Of a stretch of 39,153 nucleotides of DNA, positions 18,082 through 27,326 are shown in pieces (the first letter of the stretch is position 1; the number at the start of each line of letters is the position of its first letter). The notes beneath the pieces are model-generated. The model was not told where the DNA came from. It was given only the letters and a program-made list of their open reading frames with translations, and searched no databases. The position numbers and the translations under genes are program-made. Origin of the DNA: Flavobacteriales bacterium (GTDB taxonomy: Bacteria > Bacteroidota > Bacteroidia > Flavobacteriales_D > Sanyastnellaceae); the NCBI GenBank assembly GCA_947462725.1, contig CANHPZ010000006.1, positions 1 through 39,153 of the forward strand, read 5' to 3'.

Positions 18082-19737
18082 ATGAAAAACATCCTCCTTG
18101 CATTCGCATTGCTTACAACAGCAGATGTTGCACTATCTCAAAACATCAATCTGCGCATCAATGAAATCGTGACTAAAAACAGCACGATTGCCATGGATGA
18201 TTTCTTCGAATTCGACGACTGGATTGAAATCTACAATCCGCCTGGAAGCCCCATCACCAACCTCGCAGGCTACTACCTCAGCGACAATCCCGACAGCCTC
18301 ACTAAATGGCAAATACCTGCTGATGACGCAGGCATCACAACCGTGCTTCCCAACAATTTCATCATACTCTGGATCGACAACGACTATGACAATCTCACCT
18401 CACAGGGACCAGCGCATAATGCAGGTTTTACACTGAATAGCGACGGCGAGATGATTCTATTAACGGCGCCTGACGGCACCACTATCATCGATAGCACATC
18501 GTTCCCTGAAATGGCAACCGACATCAGCTGGGGACGTTCATGCGATGGGTGCGCGCAATGGCAATACTTCAACAACGTGACATTCGAAGACAACAACTTC
18601 GAAACACAAGCCAACGAACTGCTGTTCGTCAATGAGGTGCAACCGCTCAACACGTCCACATACCGAGATTTACAAGGGGAATACGATCCGTGGATAGAAA
18701 TTTACAACCCCAACAACCATCAAGTCAATTTGGCGAATTACCGCATTTCCATTGATGGCCAAACTGCCTGGCAAATACCCAACACGCGCCCCGCCCGCAC
18801 AGTTCTTCCCGCGCAAAGCTTCATGCTCATTTGGTGCGACAACGACCTTGCTGACGATGTCAACCACAGTCCACTTTCGCTTCCGGCAGCTGGTGGCGTA
18901 ATTCAGATGACATCGCCTGATGGAACAATCACAACCGACACATACACCTATCCTTCAGTTGCAGTTAATGTTAGCTGGGGGCGCGCAACCGATGGCGCAT
19001 CCAACAGCATCGAGTTCGGCACACCAACACCCACTGTAACCAATCAACTCGTAGTCATTCAACCGGAAAACATAGTCATCAACGAACTCCTTTCCGCCAA
19101 TCAAACCGGCATCATCGATAATATGGGCGAACTTGAAGATTGGTTTGAAATCTACAACCCAAACTCATATGCCATTGACTTGAGCGGCTACTACTGCAGC
19201 GATGATCCAGAGGTGCGTAACAAATGGGTGATACCCTCTACATTCCCCGATAGCGTTACCGTACCCGCAAATGGATGGCTACTGTTTTGGGCCGATTCCG
19301 ATCAGCAACAGGGCGTGCGCCACGCAGATTTTCGACTATCCAACAACGGCGAATACCTCAGTATCGCTAGTCCCGATGGCTACACACTCGCCGATGAAAT
19401 CCAATGGAACTACATCGCGCCTGACACATCCTTTGGACGCCTTACCGACGGTGCAAATGATTGGGTGCTTTTCGTTGTTTCAACACCAGAAACATCCAAC
19501 AACCAAGGAACGATAAGCGTTCTTGAAAACAACTCAACAACAGTATTTGCATACCCAAATCCAGCAGACGAAATCATCAATTTCAGTTCAGCCATATGCG
19601 CAACGGTGAATGATGCATGCGGTCAGGTAATTGCTACCATTAACAACCAGCGCTATTTCGAAATGAGCACATTGAAATCTGGCATATATGTGATCCGCAC
19701 CTCTGATGCCAAAACGCTGCGCATCATAAAGCACTAA
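18082..19737 (+). CDS. Secreted lamin-tail-domain repeat protein with T9SS-type C-terminal sorting domain
   Basis: Signal peptide MKNILLAFALLTTADVALSQ; three LTD-like repeats (WIEIYNPPGS..., WIEIYNPNNH..., WFEIYNPNSY...); C-term AYPNPADEIINFS...LKSGIYVIRT. Confidence 0.85.
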   Translation: MKNILLAFALLTTADVALSQNINLRINEIVTKNSTIAMDDFFEFDDWIEIYNPPGSPITNLAGYYLSDNPDSLTKWQIPADDAGITTVLPNNFIILWIDNDYDNLTSQGPAHNAGFTLNSDGEMILLTAPDGTTIIDSTSFPEMATDISWGRSCDGCAQWQYFNNVTFEDNNFETQANELLFVNEVQPLNTSTYRDLQGEYDPWIEIYNPNNHQVNLANYRISIDGQTAWQIPNTRPARTVLPAQSFMLIWCDNDLADDVNHSPLSLPAAGGVIQMTSPDGTITTDTYTYPSVAVNVSWGRATDGASNSIEFGTPTPTVTNQLVVIQPENIVINELLSANQTGIIDNMGELEDWFEIYNPNSYAIDLSGYYCSDDPEVRNKWVIPSTFPDSVTVPANGWLLFWADSDQQQGVRHADFRLSNNGEYLSIASPDGYTLADEIQWNYIAPDTSFGRLTDGANDWVLFVVSTPETSNNQGTISVLENNSTTVFAYPNPADEIINFSSAICATVNDACGQVIATINNQRYFEMSTLKSGIYVIRTSDAKTLRIIKH

Positions 19738-19767
19738 GCAATCTTGCCGCGTGCGTATCTTGCACGC

Positions 19768-20349
19768 ATGAAAAGCATCACGGTGTTTTGCGGAGCCAGT
19801 GAAGGCAACAATCCGCTTTATCGCGAAATCGGATACAAAACAGGTCAACTGCTCGCTTCAAAACAAATAGAAGTTGTTTTTGGAGGAGGAAAAATCGGCA
19901 TCATGGGCGCTGTAGCCGATGGATGTCTCAATGGCGGTGGAATTGTCACTGGTGTCATTCCTAAATTCCTTCGCACCAAGGAAGTTACCCATTACGATGT
20001 AACTAACCTGCACGTTGTCGACACTATGCATCAGCGCAAAATGCTCATGCATCAACTTAGCCAAGGCATTATGGCACTTCCGGGCGGATACGGAACACTG
20101 GATGAACTCTTCGAAATTCTAACCTGGGCGCAGCTGGGCATGCACGAATACCCCATCGGACTGCTCAACGTGAATGGATACTTCGACCACCTCGTTGCAT
20201 TCGTGCATCACATGTGCAACGAAGGATTCCTCAACACAACCGTGCGCGATTTAATTCTGGTGGATAGCGATGCAGTAAACCTCATACACAAAATGTCCAC
20301 GTATGAGGCCCCAGAAATTTACAAGTGGATTACAGAAGACGAAGTTTAA
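19768..20349 (+). CDS. LOG family protein (TIGR00730-type Rossmann fold)
   Basis: ITVFCGASEGNNPLYRE, VFGGGKIGIMGAVADG, LPGGYGTLDELFEILTWAQLG. Confidence 0.9.
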   Translation: MKSITVFCGASEGNNPLYREIGYKTGQLLASKQIEVVFGGGKIGIMGAVADGCLNGGGIVTGVIPKFLRTKEVTHYDVTNLHVVDTMHQRKMLMHQLSQGIMALPGGYGTLDELFEILTWAQLGMHEYPIGLLNVNGYFDHLVAFVHHMCNEGFLNTTVRDLILVDSDAVNLIHKMSTYEAPEIYKWITEDEV

Positions 20350-20363
20350 TCCACCCACAAGAC

Positions 20364-21716
20364 ATGACAGCATTCGAAGAACTTAAAATAACGCGTCAAT
20401 TTCTCAACGCAATTGAAGATGCCGGATATACCACACCAACGGAAATCCAGCAAAAGGCTATTCCGCCCATCATGGCCGGGCAAGACGTAATTGGCATCGC
20501 GCAAACCGGTACTGGCAAGACAGCGGCATACCTCCTTCCACTGCTGCAGCATTTGAAGTACGCTCAAGGCGATTCATCGCGTTGCCTTATTCTCGTTCCT
20601 ACAAAGGAACTTGTTGTGCAGGTTGAACGCACACTGGCCGAACTCGCGAAGTACACCGACATGCGATGGGTTGCTTTGTATGGAGGAATTGGCCCCAAAG
20701 CACAAATTGAAAAATTAAAACTCGGTGTCGACCTTATTGTAGCCACGCCAGGACGATTCCTTGAACTTTATGCGAAAGGAGAAATCAATGTAAAGAAAAT
20801 CAAACATGTGGTTCTCGATGAATGTGACCGCATGATGGACATGGGCTTTTGGCCTCAGTTGCGCGACGTCCAGGAAAAATTACCGCAGAAAAAACAACAA
20901 CTGCTTTTCTCTGCCACTTTCCCTGAAAAGGTTGAGCGCATGGCCGACAACTTCATGCTATTCCCCACGCGCCTTGAAGTTACACCGCAGGCAACACCGG
21001 CATCCACGGTGAAGCAATTGCTATATGAAGCACCAAATTTCCGATCCAAACTATCACTGCTCGAGGCACTAATGCATGACCCTGCCTTCAATCGTGTTAT
21101 GGTTTTCGTAAAAACGAAAGAAGAAGCATCAAACATCTTCAAATACTTTGAGCGCAAACCCGTGGGTGAAATGCGCCTGCTGCATTCAAACAAAGCCCAA
21201 AACGCGCGCATGAATGCCATTGATGATTTCAAAAGTGGGGAAGTTCGTTTGTTGATCAGCACAGATGTGAGCGCTCGTGGCATTGACGTTTTTGAAGTAT
21301 CGCACGTTATCAACTTCAACATACCAACACACTATGAAGACTATGTGCATCGCATCGGACGCACAGGCAGAGCCTTTAAAACAGGTGTTGCTATCAGTTT
21401 CATGGACCAATCAGAGGCTTACCACGTTCGCAAGATTCAGCAACTCATCAAGCAAACGATAACTCGTCTTGCGCTACCCGATGGCGTGGATGTTTTTGAA
21501 ACTCCGAAACCCGAGTTCCAAGAACAGATGCGTGAAATCGATCGTCAGAAGAAACTAGAAAACCCCGACTTCAAAGGCGCATTTCACGAGAAGAAATTCA
21601 AACCTGCAGACCCTAAGAAGCCGAAAAAATCTACCGACAAAAAGCCAAGCGCATCCAATAGCCGACCTGGCAAAAAAGGAAAAACATTCAAGAAAACGTA
21701 CACGAAGAAATCATAA
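20364..21716 (+). CDS. DEAD/DEAH-box RNA helicase (RhlE-like), basic C-terminal tail
   Basis: AQTGTGKTAAYLLPLLQ, PTKELV, DECDRM (DECD variant), SATF, STDVSARGIDV, HRIGRTGR. Confidence 0.9.
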   Translation: MTAFEELKITRQFLNAIEDAGYTTPTEIQQKAIPPIMAGQDVIGIAQTGTGKTAAYLLPLLQHLKYAQGDSSRCLILVPTKELVVQVERTLAELAKYTDMRWVALYGGIGPKAQIEKLKLGVDLIVATPGRFLELYAKGEINVKKIKHVVLDECDRMMDMGFWPQLRDVQEKLPQKKQQLLFSATFPEKVERMADNFMLFPTRLEVTPQATPASTVKQLLYEAPNFRSKLSLLEALMHDPAFNRVMVFVKTKEEASNIFKYFERKPVGEMRLLHSNKAQNARMNAIDDFKSGEVRLLISTDVSARGIDVFEVSHVINFNIPTHYEDYVHRIGRTGRAFKTGVAISFMDQSEAYHVRKIQQLIKQTITRLALPDGVDVFETPKPEFQEQMREIDRQKKLENPDFKGAFHEKKFKPADPKKPKKSTDKKPSASNSRPGKKGKTFKKTYTKKS

Positions 21717-22015
21717 TGTCGACGACCACGAATCACAAAATCCGCCTATGGGCGCATCGCATTGGGATATGGGAAGGCTTTTCGTATCTCATTCTATTGT
21801 TCATAGCGATGCCACTCAAGTACAAGCTTGACAAACCGGAGGCAGTGCGCTGGATGGGCAGTGTACACGGCTTCCTCTTTGTGCTGTTCGCTGTGGTATT
21901 ACTCTATGCCTGGAAAGAAAAAGCACTTAGTCTTCGCACAATTCTCAAAGCATTTATTCTATCCCTCATTCCATTCGGCACATTCTTCTTGGCGTTTGAT
22001 AAATCTGTTGATTGA
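21716..22015 (+). CDS. DUF3817-family small membrane protein
   Basis: WEGFSYLILLFIAMPLKY...WMGSVHGFLFVLF; start overlaps helicase stop (TAATG). Confidence 0.8.
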   Translation: MSTTTNHKIRLWAHRIGIWEGFSYLILLFIAMPLKYKLDKPEAVRWMGSVHGFLFVLFAVVLLYAWKEKALSLRTILKAFILSLIPFGTFFLAFDKSVD

Positions 22016-22106
22016 TCAACCATTACGAATCGATTTCACAGCAACTACATCGTATTTTGCACGTTGGCTCGTGCAATGAATCACAAGCAGATTAAATACG
22101 ATTTAC

Positions 22107-22814
22107 ATGGAAAAAGACAGCAGAATATCCAGCAAGTTCAAGCAACGCAACTGGAATGAAATACGATCGAACGACTCCTGGTCGATCTTCAAAATCATGG
22201 GTGAATTTGTAGAGGGTTACGAACGCATGGGACAAATTGGACCGTGTGTTTCCATCTTCGGATCGGCACGCACAAAGCCCGACAATCCACACTATCAGAC
22301 CGCTCGCGACATCGCTTATAAGCTCACTCAAAAAGGATATGGCGTTATAACCGGTGGTGGCCCTGGCATCATGGAAGCCGCCAACAAAGGCGCCAAAGAA
22401 GGCGATGGCACTAGCGTAGGACTCAATATCGTTCTGCCGTTCGAACAGCACGGCAATCAATACGTGGATCACGACAAAAGCATCAACTTCGATTACTTCT
22501 TCGTGCGCAAAGTGATGTTTGTGAAGTACAGCCAAGGATTCATTGTAATGCCTGGCGGTTTCGGAACTCTCGATGAATTCTTTGAAGCGATAACACTCAT
22601 CCAAACCGATAAAATCGGACGATTCCCAATTATCCTTGTGGGTAAATCATTTTGGGGCGGTTTGGTGGAATGGATAAAAGCAACCCTGCTCGAAAGCGGA
22701 AAGAACATTTCACCCGATGACATGTTCCTCTTCAGCCTCGTCGACACTGCGCAAGAGGCGGTTGATGAAATCGATAAGTTCTACTCTGAATATCTCTTGA
22801 AACCAAATTTCTAG
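22107..22814 (+). CDS. LOG family protein (second paralogue)
   Basis: VSIFGSARTKPDNPHYQ, GVITGGGPGIMEAANKGAKEG, MPGGFGTLDEFFEAITLIQT. Confidence 0.9.
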   Translation: MEKDSRISSKFKQRNWNEIRSNDSWSIFKIMGEFVEGYERMGQIGPCVSIFGSARTKPDNPHYQTARDIAYKLTQKGYGVITGGGPGIMEAANKGAKEGDGTSVGLNIVLPFEQHGNQYVDHDKSINFDYFFVRKVMFVKYSQGFIVMPGGFGTLDEFFEAITLIQTDKIGRFPIILVGKSFWGGLVEWIKATLLESGKNISPDDMFLFSLVDTAQEAVDEIDKFYSEYLLKPNF

Positions 22815-22864
22815 GCATACAACTTTTTCAATATGTCGGCGTATATATTGAAATAGAATTCTCG

Positions 22865-24145
22865 ATGCGTTACTTCCTGAACATAGTCATAACGGCCGCT
22901 GCAATTGCGATATGTAGCAGTTGGGTTTTTCTGAAAGAAGAAGCCGCTCCTTCAACGCGCCTGGCCAATATGCAAGTTGCAAATGCATATGATTTCATTC
23001 AATATGACAAGAACATCCTGCACATCTCAAATCCTGAGAATCGCTGGAACAATTTGTTCGATCGCTTCGAAGAACTTGCATTCCAAGGTGATGGCAAAAT
23101 TTCTATCGTACACATCGGTGGCTCGCACGTACAAGGAGGATTTCTTACGGACCGCTTGCGCATAAATTTCTCATCCATCGTATTCAATGCCGCCGGTGAA
23201 CGTGGTTTCGTTTTCCCCTATGAAATCGCAAAAACCAATAGTCCTAAAACAATCCAATGCTCATGGTCGGGCACTTGGTCGGGCTGCCGCAACAGCGTGA
23301 GCGGAGACGATTGCCTGTGGGGACTTTCAGGCATCAACGCTACGTGTTACGACAGAAAAGCATCGGTCAGCATTTCATCAAAACAAGCAGACAGCAGCTT
23401 ATACGCATTCAGCACCGTGCGCATCTATCACCACAACAGCAAGAACATCGTAATCGACACTGACACCAATGTGCATGTGCTACACGCCTTTACTGACACG
23501 CTCTGCGGCTACACGGAATACACATTCACCCCAGCAGTAAAGACATTAAAATTCGGATACCACACCACCGATTCACTACCCGGATATTTCACCTTGCAAG
23601 GAGTTTATTTGGGAGAATCCTCAAGCGGAATTACCTACAACGCCATTGGCGTGAATGGCGCGAGCACACGCAGTTATCTGAAGTGTGAACGATTTGGTCA
23701 ACAGTTGCAAACCTTGCATCCCGACTTGGCAATTTTTGGAATCGGCATCAACGACGCCAATGTTCCCGAAGGCGATTTCAATGCGAGTCTATACGAAGCT
23801 CGTTACGACACACTTGTTCAAATATTCCGCAATGCCAATCCGGAAGCATGCATTCTCTTTGTCACCAACAACGATACCTACTATCAAAAGCGACATCCGA
23901 ATAAAAACGCCATCGCTGTTCAACACGTGATGCACAACCTAGCCAAAAAATATGATGGCGCTGTTTTCGATTTGTTCGAAATCATGGGGGGACTTGGATC
24001 TATCAACGATTGGCAACAAGCGCAGTTGGCCGCGTCCGATCGCATTCACTTGAGCAAAAAAGGATATGAACTGCAGGCTGACTTAATGGCCTTCGCCTTC
24101 CAAAAAGCATTGGGAGATTATCTCGACCAGAAATACCGACATTAA
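22865..24145 (+). CDS. SGNH/GDSL-type hydrolase-like protein
   Basis: SIVHIGGSHVQGGFLTDRLR (block I variant), FGIGINDAN (GxND), SDRIHLSKKGYELQA (DxxH). Confidence 0.7.
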   Translation: MRYFLNIVITAAAIAICSSWVFLKEEAAPSTRLANMQVANAYDFIQYDKNILHISNPENRWNNLFDRFEELAFQGDGKISIVHIGGSHVQGGFLTDRLRINFSSIVFNAAGERGFVFPYEIAKTNSPKTIQCSWSGTWSGCRNSVSGDDCLWGLSGINATCYDRKASVSISSKQADSSLYAFSTVRIYHHNSKNIVIDTDTNVHVLHAFTDTLCGYTEYTFTPAVKTLKFGYHTTDSLPGYFTLQGVYLGESSSGITYNAIGVNGASTRSYLKCERFGQQLQTLHPDLAIFGIGINDANVPEGDFNASLYEARYDTLVQIFRNANPEACILFVTNNDTYYQKRHPNKNAIAVQHVMHNLAKKYDGAVFDLFEIMGGLGSINDWQQAQLAASDRIHLSKKGYELQADLMAFAFQKALGDYLDQKYRH

Positions 24146-24149
24146 CTTT

Positions 24150-24920
24150 ATGAGTAAACTCATTGCCTTGTTATCGCCAGCCAAACTGCTCGACGATCAA
24201 TCGCATTATCCAAATTTACCATGCACTGAAGCTGAATTCACTGAAGAAGCCCGGCAATTGGTTACTAAACTAAAAAAGCAAAAGCCCGCTGAATTGGCGT
24301 CCCTCATGTCCATGAGTGATGCACTTGCTGCCGAGACGAAACATCGCTTCCAATCGTGGCACCTGCCTTTCACACACCAGAATGCACACCCCGCATTACT
24401 GATGTTCAAAGGCGAAGTATATCGCGGGTTACAAGCACACGAACTCAACATCAAACAACTTGAATTCGCCCAAGATCATGTGCGAATTCTGAGCGGATTG
24501 TATGGTATACTGAGGCCACTCGACCTCATTATGCCTTACCGCCTCATAATGGGAACTCCGTTTAGTTTCGATAAAAAACACGCGAACCTGTATAGCTTTT
24601 GGAAAGAAAAAATCACCGACCATCTCGACCGACAGCTTGATAAAAACGGCGTGCTCGTAGACATTGCTTCCCAAGAATATTTCAAGAGCATTGATACCGG
24701 CAAACTCAATCGCCGTGTCATTGCGTGCGAGTTCCGAGAGAATAAAGGAGGCAAATATGTTGTTGTAAACACCTATGCGAAATCCGCACGAGGAAAGATG
24801 GCACGCTTCATTATTGACGCAGGCATTAAGCACCCCAACGATTTGCGCGCTTTCAATTACGACAATTACAAATTCATGCCTGCCTTGTCTGAAGAAAACA
24901 AACTGGTCTTTGTGCGCTAA
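24150..24920 (+). CDS. yaaA: Peroxide stress protein YaaA
   Basis: MSKLIALLSPAKLLD..., LSGLYGILRPLDLIMPYRLIMGT, FRENKGGKYVVVNTYAKSARGKMARF. Confidence 0.92.
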   Translation: MSKLIALLSPAKLLDDQSHYPNLPCTEAEFTEEARQLVTKLKKQKPAELASLMSMSDALAAETKHRFQSWHLPFTHQNAHPALLMFKGEVYRGLQAHELNIKQLEFAQDHVRILSGLYGILRPLDLIMPYRLIMGTPFSFDKKHANLYSFWKEKITDHLDRQLDKNGVLVDIASQEYFKSIDTGKLNRRVIACEFRENKGGKYVVVNTYAKSARGKMARFIIDAGIKHPNDLRAFNYDNYKFMPALSEENKLVFVR

Positions 24921-24991
24921 GGATGATTAACAATTCGTTTAATTCTAATTTTGTTTCTTTACCACTGAATTTTAATACAACATCCATCTCT

Positions 24992-25708
24992 ATGAAAAAA
25001 CTCATCATCATTACTGCTGTAGCAGCAAGTTCAATAAGCTTGCAGGCACAGTCTTTCAAAACACGCCAAGACAGCGTTTCCTACGCCCTAGGAGTTACTA
25101 TGGCTGAAACTTTAAAGAAAAGCGGAATCAGCAATTACAATGAGGATTTAGTTAAGAAAGCTATCAGCGAACACCTCGCAGGCAAAGGTGCTTTCGACGC
25201 AACCACAGCCGATAAAATCTATAAAGAAGAATCCAAGAAAATTGCTGATCAAAAAGCAATGGCTAACAAAAAAGCTGGCGAAGATTTCCTAGCTGCCAAT
25301 AAGAAAAACAAAGGAGTTGAAGTGACGGCAAGCGGACTGCAATACAAGCACACGCAAGTCGGTACTGGCTTGCAACCCGATGGCAACGACAAAGTAACCG
25401 TGCACTATCACGGCACATTAATCGACGGCACCATTTTCGACAGCTCCGTGCAGCGCGGAACACCTGCTACATTTGGTTTAAACCAGGTTATTCCAGGCTG
25501 GACTGAAGGCTTGCAATACATGAAAGAAGGCGGCAAAACAACGTTCTACATTCCTTCAGAATTAGCATACGGCAGCAGAAGTCAAAATAAAATCCCAGGA
25601 AACTCAGCTTTGATATTCGAAGTTGAACTCATCAAAGTTGAACCGGTAGAAGGCACAGCAACAGCTAAACCGGCTGCTCCTGCCCCTGGATCACCTATTA
25701 AGAAATAA
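24992..25708 (+). CDS. FKBP-type peptidyl-prolyl cis-trans isomerase, exported
   Basis: Signal peptide MKKLIIITAVAASSISLQAQ; DKVTVHYHGTLIDGTIFDSSVQRGTPATFGLNQVIPGWTEGLQYMKEGGKTTFYIPSELAYG. Confidence 0.92.
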   Translation: MKKLIIITAVAASSISLQAQSFKTRQDSVSYALGVTMAETLKKSGISNYNEDLVKKAISEHLAGKGAFDATTADKIYKEESKKIADQKAMANKKAGEDFLAANKKNKGVEVTASGLQYKHTQVGTGLQPDGNDKVTVHYHGTLIDGTIFDSSVQRGTPATFGLNQVIPGWTEGLQYMKEGGKTTFYIPSELAYGSRSQNKIPGNSALIFEVELIKVEPVEGTATAKPAAPAPGSPIKK

Positions 25709-25725
25709 TGCAACCACACACCAGT

Positions 25726-25752
25726 AAAACGGCCGCACGATGCGGCCGTTTT
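25726..25752 (+). terminator. Rho-independent terminator
   Basis: AAAACGGCCGCA-CGA-TGCGGCCGTTTT, 12-bp perfect stem after the PPIase stop. Confidence 0.85.
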
Positions 25753-25873
25753 GCTTTGTAACAATTATTGCTTTCCGATAACCCATGAGAGCCGTCCTTT
25801 GCCGTGGTTTCTGACAATTGTCAAACACAAGACCTTCTGCTCACACATTACATTTGCATCACATACACTGACT

Positions 25874-27274
25874 ATGAAAATCGAACAAATCTATACCGGT
25901 TGCTTGGCACAAGGCGCCTACTACATCACTAGTAACGGCGAGGCCGCAATCGTTGACCCTTTGCGTGAAATCCAACCATACCTCGATCGTGCTGAAAAGG
26001 ACGGTGTCAAAATCAAGTATATTTTCGAAACACATTTTCACGCCGACTTCGTTTCAGGTCACCTCGATCTGAGTAGAGCTACCGGAGCACCTATTATCTA
26101 CGGTCCAACAGCATCTCCGGAGTTTGATGCTATTATCGCACAAGACAACCAAGAGTTCCATGTCGGAAAGCTCACGATAAAAGCCCTGCACACTCCAGGT
26201 CACACCATGGAAAGCACCGTGTATTTGCTTCGCGATGAAGCGGGCAAGGATTACTGCATGTTCTCCGGCGACACACTCTTTCTTGGTGACGTTGGTCGAC
26301 CTGACCTTGCGCAAAAAGCCGCGCACATGACACAGGAAGAGCTAGCGGGATTACTCTACGACAGCTTAATAAATAAAATAGTACCGCTTGCAGATGACAT
26401 TATCGTTTATCCTGCCCATGGCGCAGGCAGCGCATGTGGAAAGAACATGATGAAGGAAACGGTTGATACCCTTGGCAACCAAAAGAAAATCAACTACGCC
26501 CTCAATCAACCAGACAAGAAAAGCTTCATTCACGCGGTTACTGAGGGATTAAACGCCCCCCCGGCCTATTTCCCCATGAATGTAGCGATGAATAAAAAAG
26601 GATACACAAGTTTCAGTGATGTCATGAGTAATGGATTGAAAGCTCTTACCCCTGATGAATTTGAAACGGCTGCAGAGGCAACAGACGCGCTCATACTCGA
26701 CACACGATCTGCCGCTGATTTTCACAACGGATTCGTGCCACAGTCAATCAACATTGGACTTAATGGTGACTTCGCTCCATGGGTAGGTGCACTTATTGGC
26801 AACGTTGAGCAGAAAATTCTACTCATTACAGATCATGGTAAAGAACAGGAAACAGTAACACGAATGAGCCGAGTAGGCTTTGACCAAATCCTTGGTCATT
26901 TGGCCGGTGGTTTCGAAAATTGGAAAAATGCCGGCAAAGAGATCGACACCATTGTGCGCATCAATGCCACAGAAATGGAAGGCGAGTATGTTGCCGGAAA
27001 AACAAAAATCATCGATGTCCGCAAGTGCAGCGAATTCGACAATGGCCATATTCCGGAAGCGGAAAATTTGACACTTTCTGAAATCAACGACTGGATCAAT
27101 TCAATCGATACTAAGGAGCATTTTTACTTGCATTGCCAGGGCGGATATCGAAGCATGATTGCTGCTTCAATATTGCAGGCGCGCGGATATCGCAACTTCT
27201 CCGAAATCGAAGGCGGCTATGCTGCTATTGGCAAAACAAACATCCCCTCCGAAAAAGGAAAAGTGAATGCATAA
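25874..27274 (+). CDS. MBL-fold hydrolase with two rhodanese-like domains (persulfide dioxygenase/CstB-like)
   Basis: ETHFHADFVSGH, HTPGHTMESTVYLL, SGDTLFLGDVGRPDL; first rhodanese domain lacks the Cys loop; second has HCQGGYRS. Confidence 0.85.
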   Translation: MKIEQIYTGCLAQGAYYITSNGEAAIVDPLREIQPYLDRAEKDGVKIKYIFETHFHADFVSGHLDLSRATGAPIIYGPTASPEFDAIIAQDNQEFHVGKLTIKALHTPGHTMESTVYLLRDEAGKDYCMFSGDTLFLGDVGRPDLAQKAAHMTQEELAGLLYDSLINKIVPLADDIIVYPAHGAGSACGKNMMKETVDTLGNQKKINYALNQPDKKSFIHAVTEGLNAPPAYFPMNVAMNKKGYTSFSDVMSNGLKALTPDEFETAAEATDALILDTRSAADFHNGFVPQSINIGLNGDFAPWVGALIGNVEQKILLITDHGKEQETVTRMSRVGFDQILGHLAGGFENWKNAGKEIDTIVRINATEMEGEYVAGKTKIIDVRKCSEFDNGHIPEAENLTLSEINDWINSIDTKEHFYLHCQGGYRSMIAASILQARGYRNFSEIEGGYAAIGKTNIPSEKGKVNA

Positions 27275-27277
27275 AAC

Positions 27278-27308
27278 AAAAAAATCCCGCTAGATGCGGG
27301 ATTTTTTT
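27278..27308. terminator. Bidirectional terminator between convergent genes
   Basis: AAAAAAATCCCGC-TAGAT-GCGGGATTTTTTT; A- and T-runs flank the stem. Confidence 0.88.
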
Positions 27309-27326
27309 ATCTCTACTATTTGCTGA

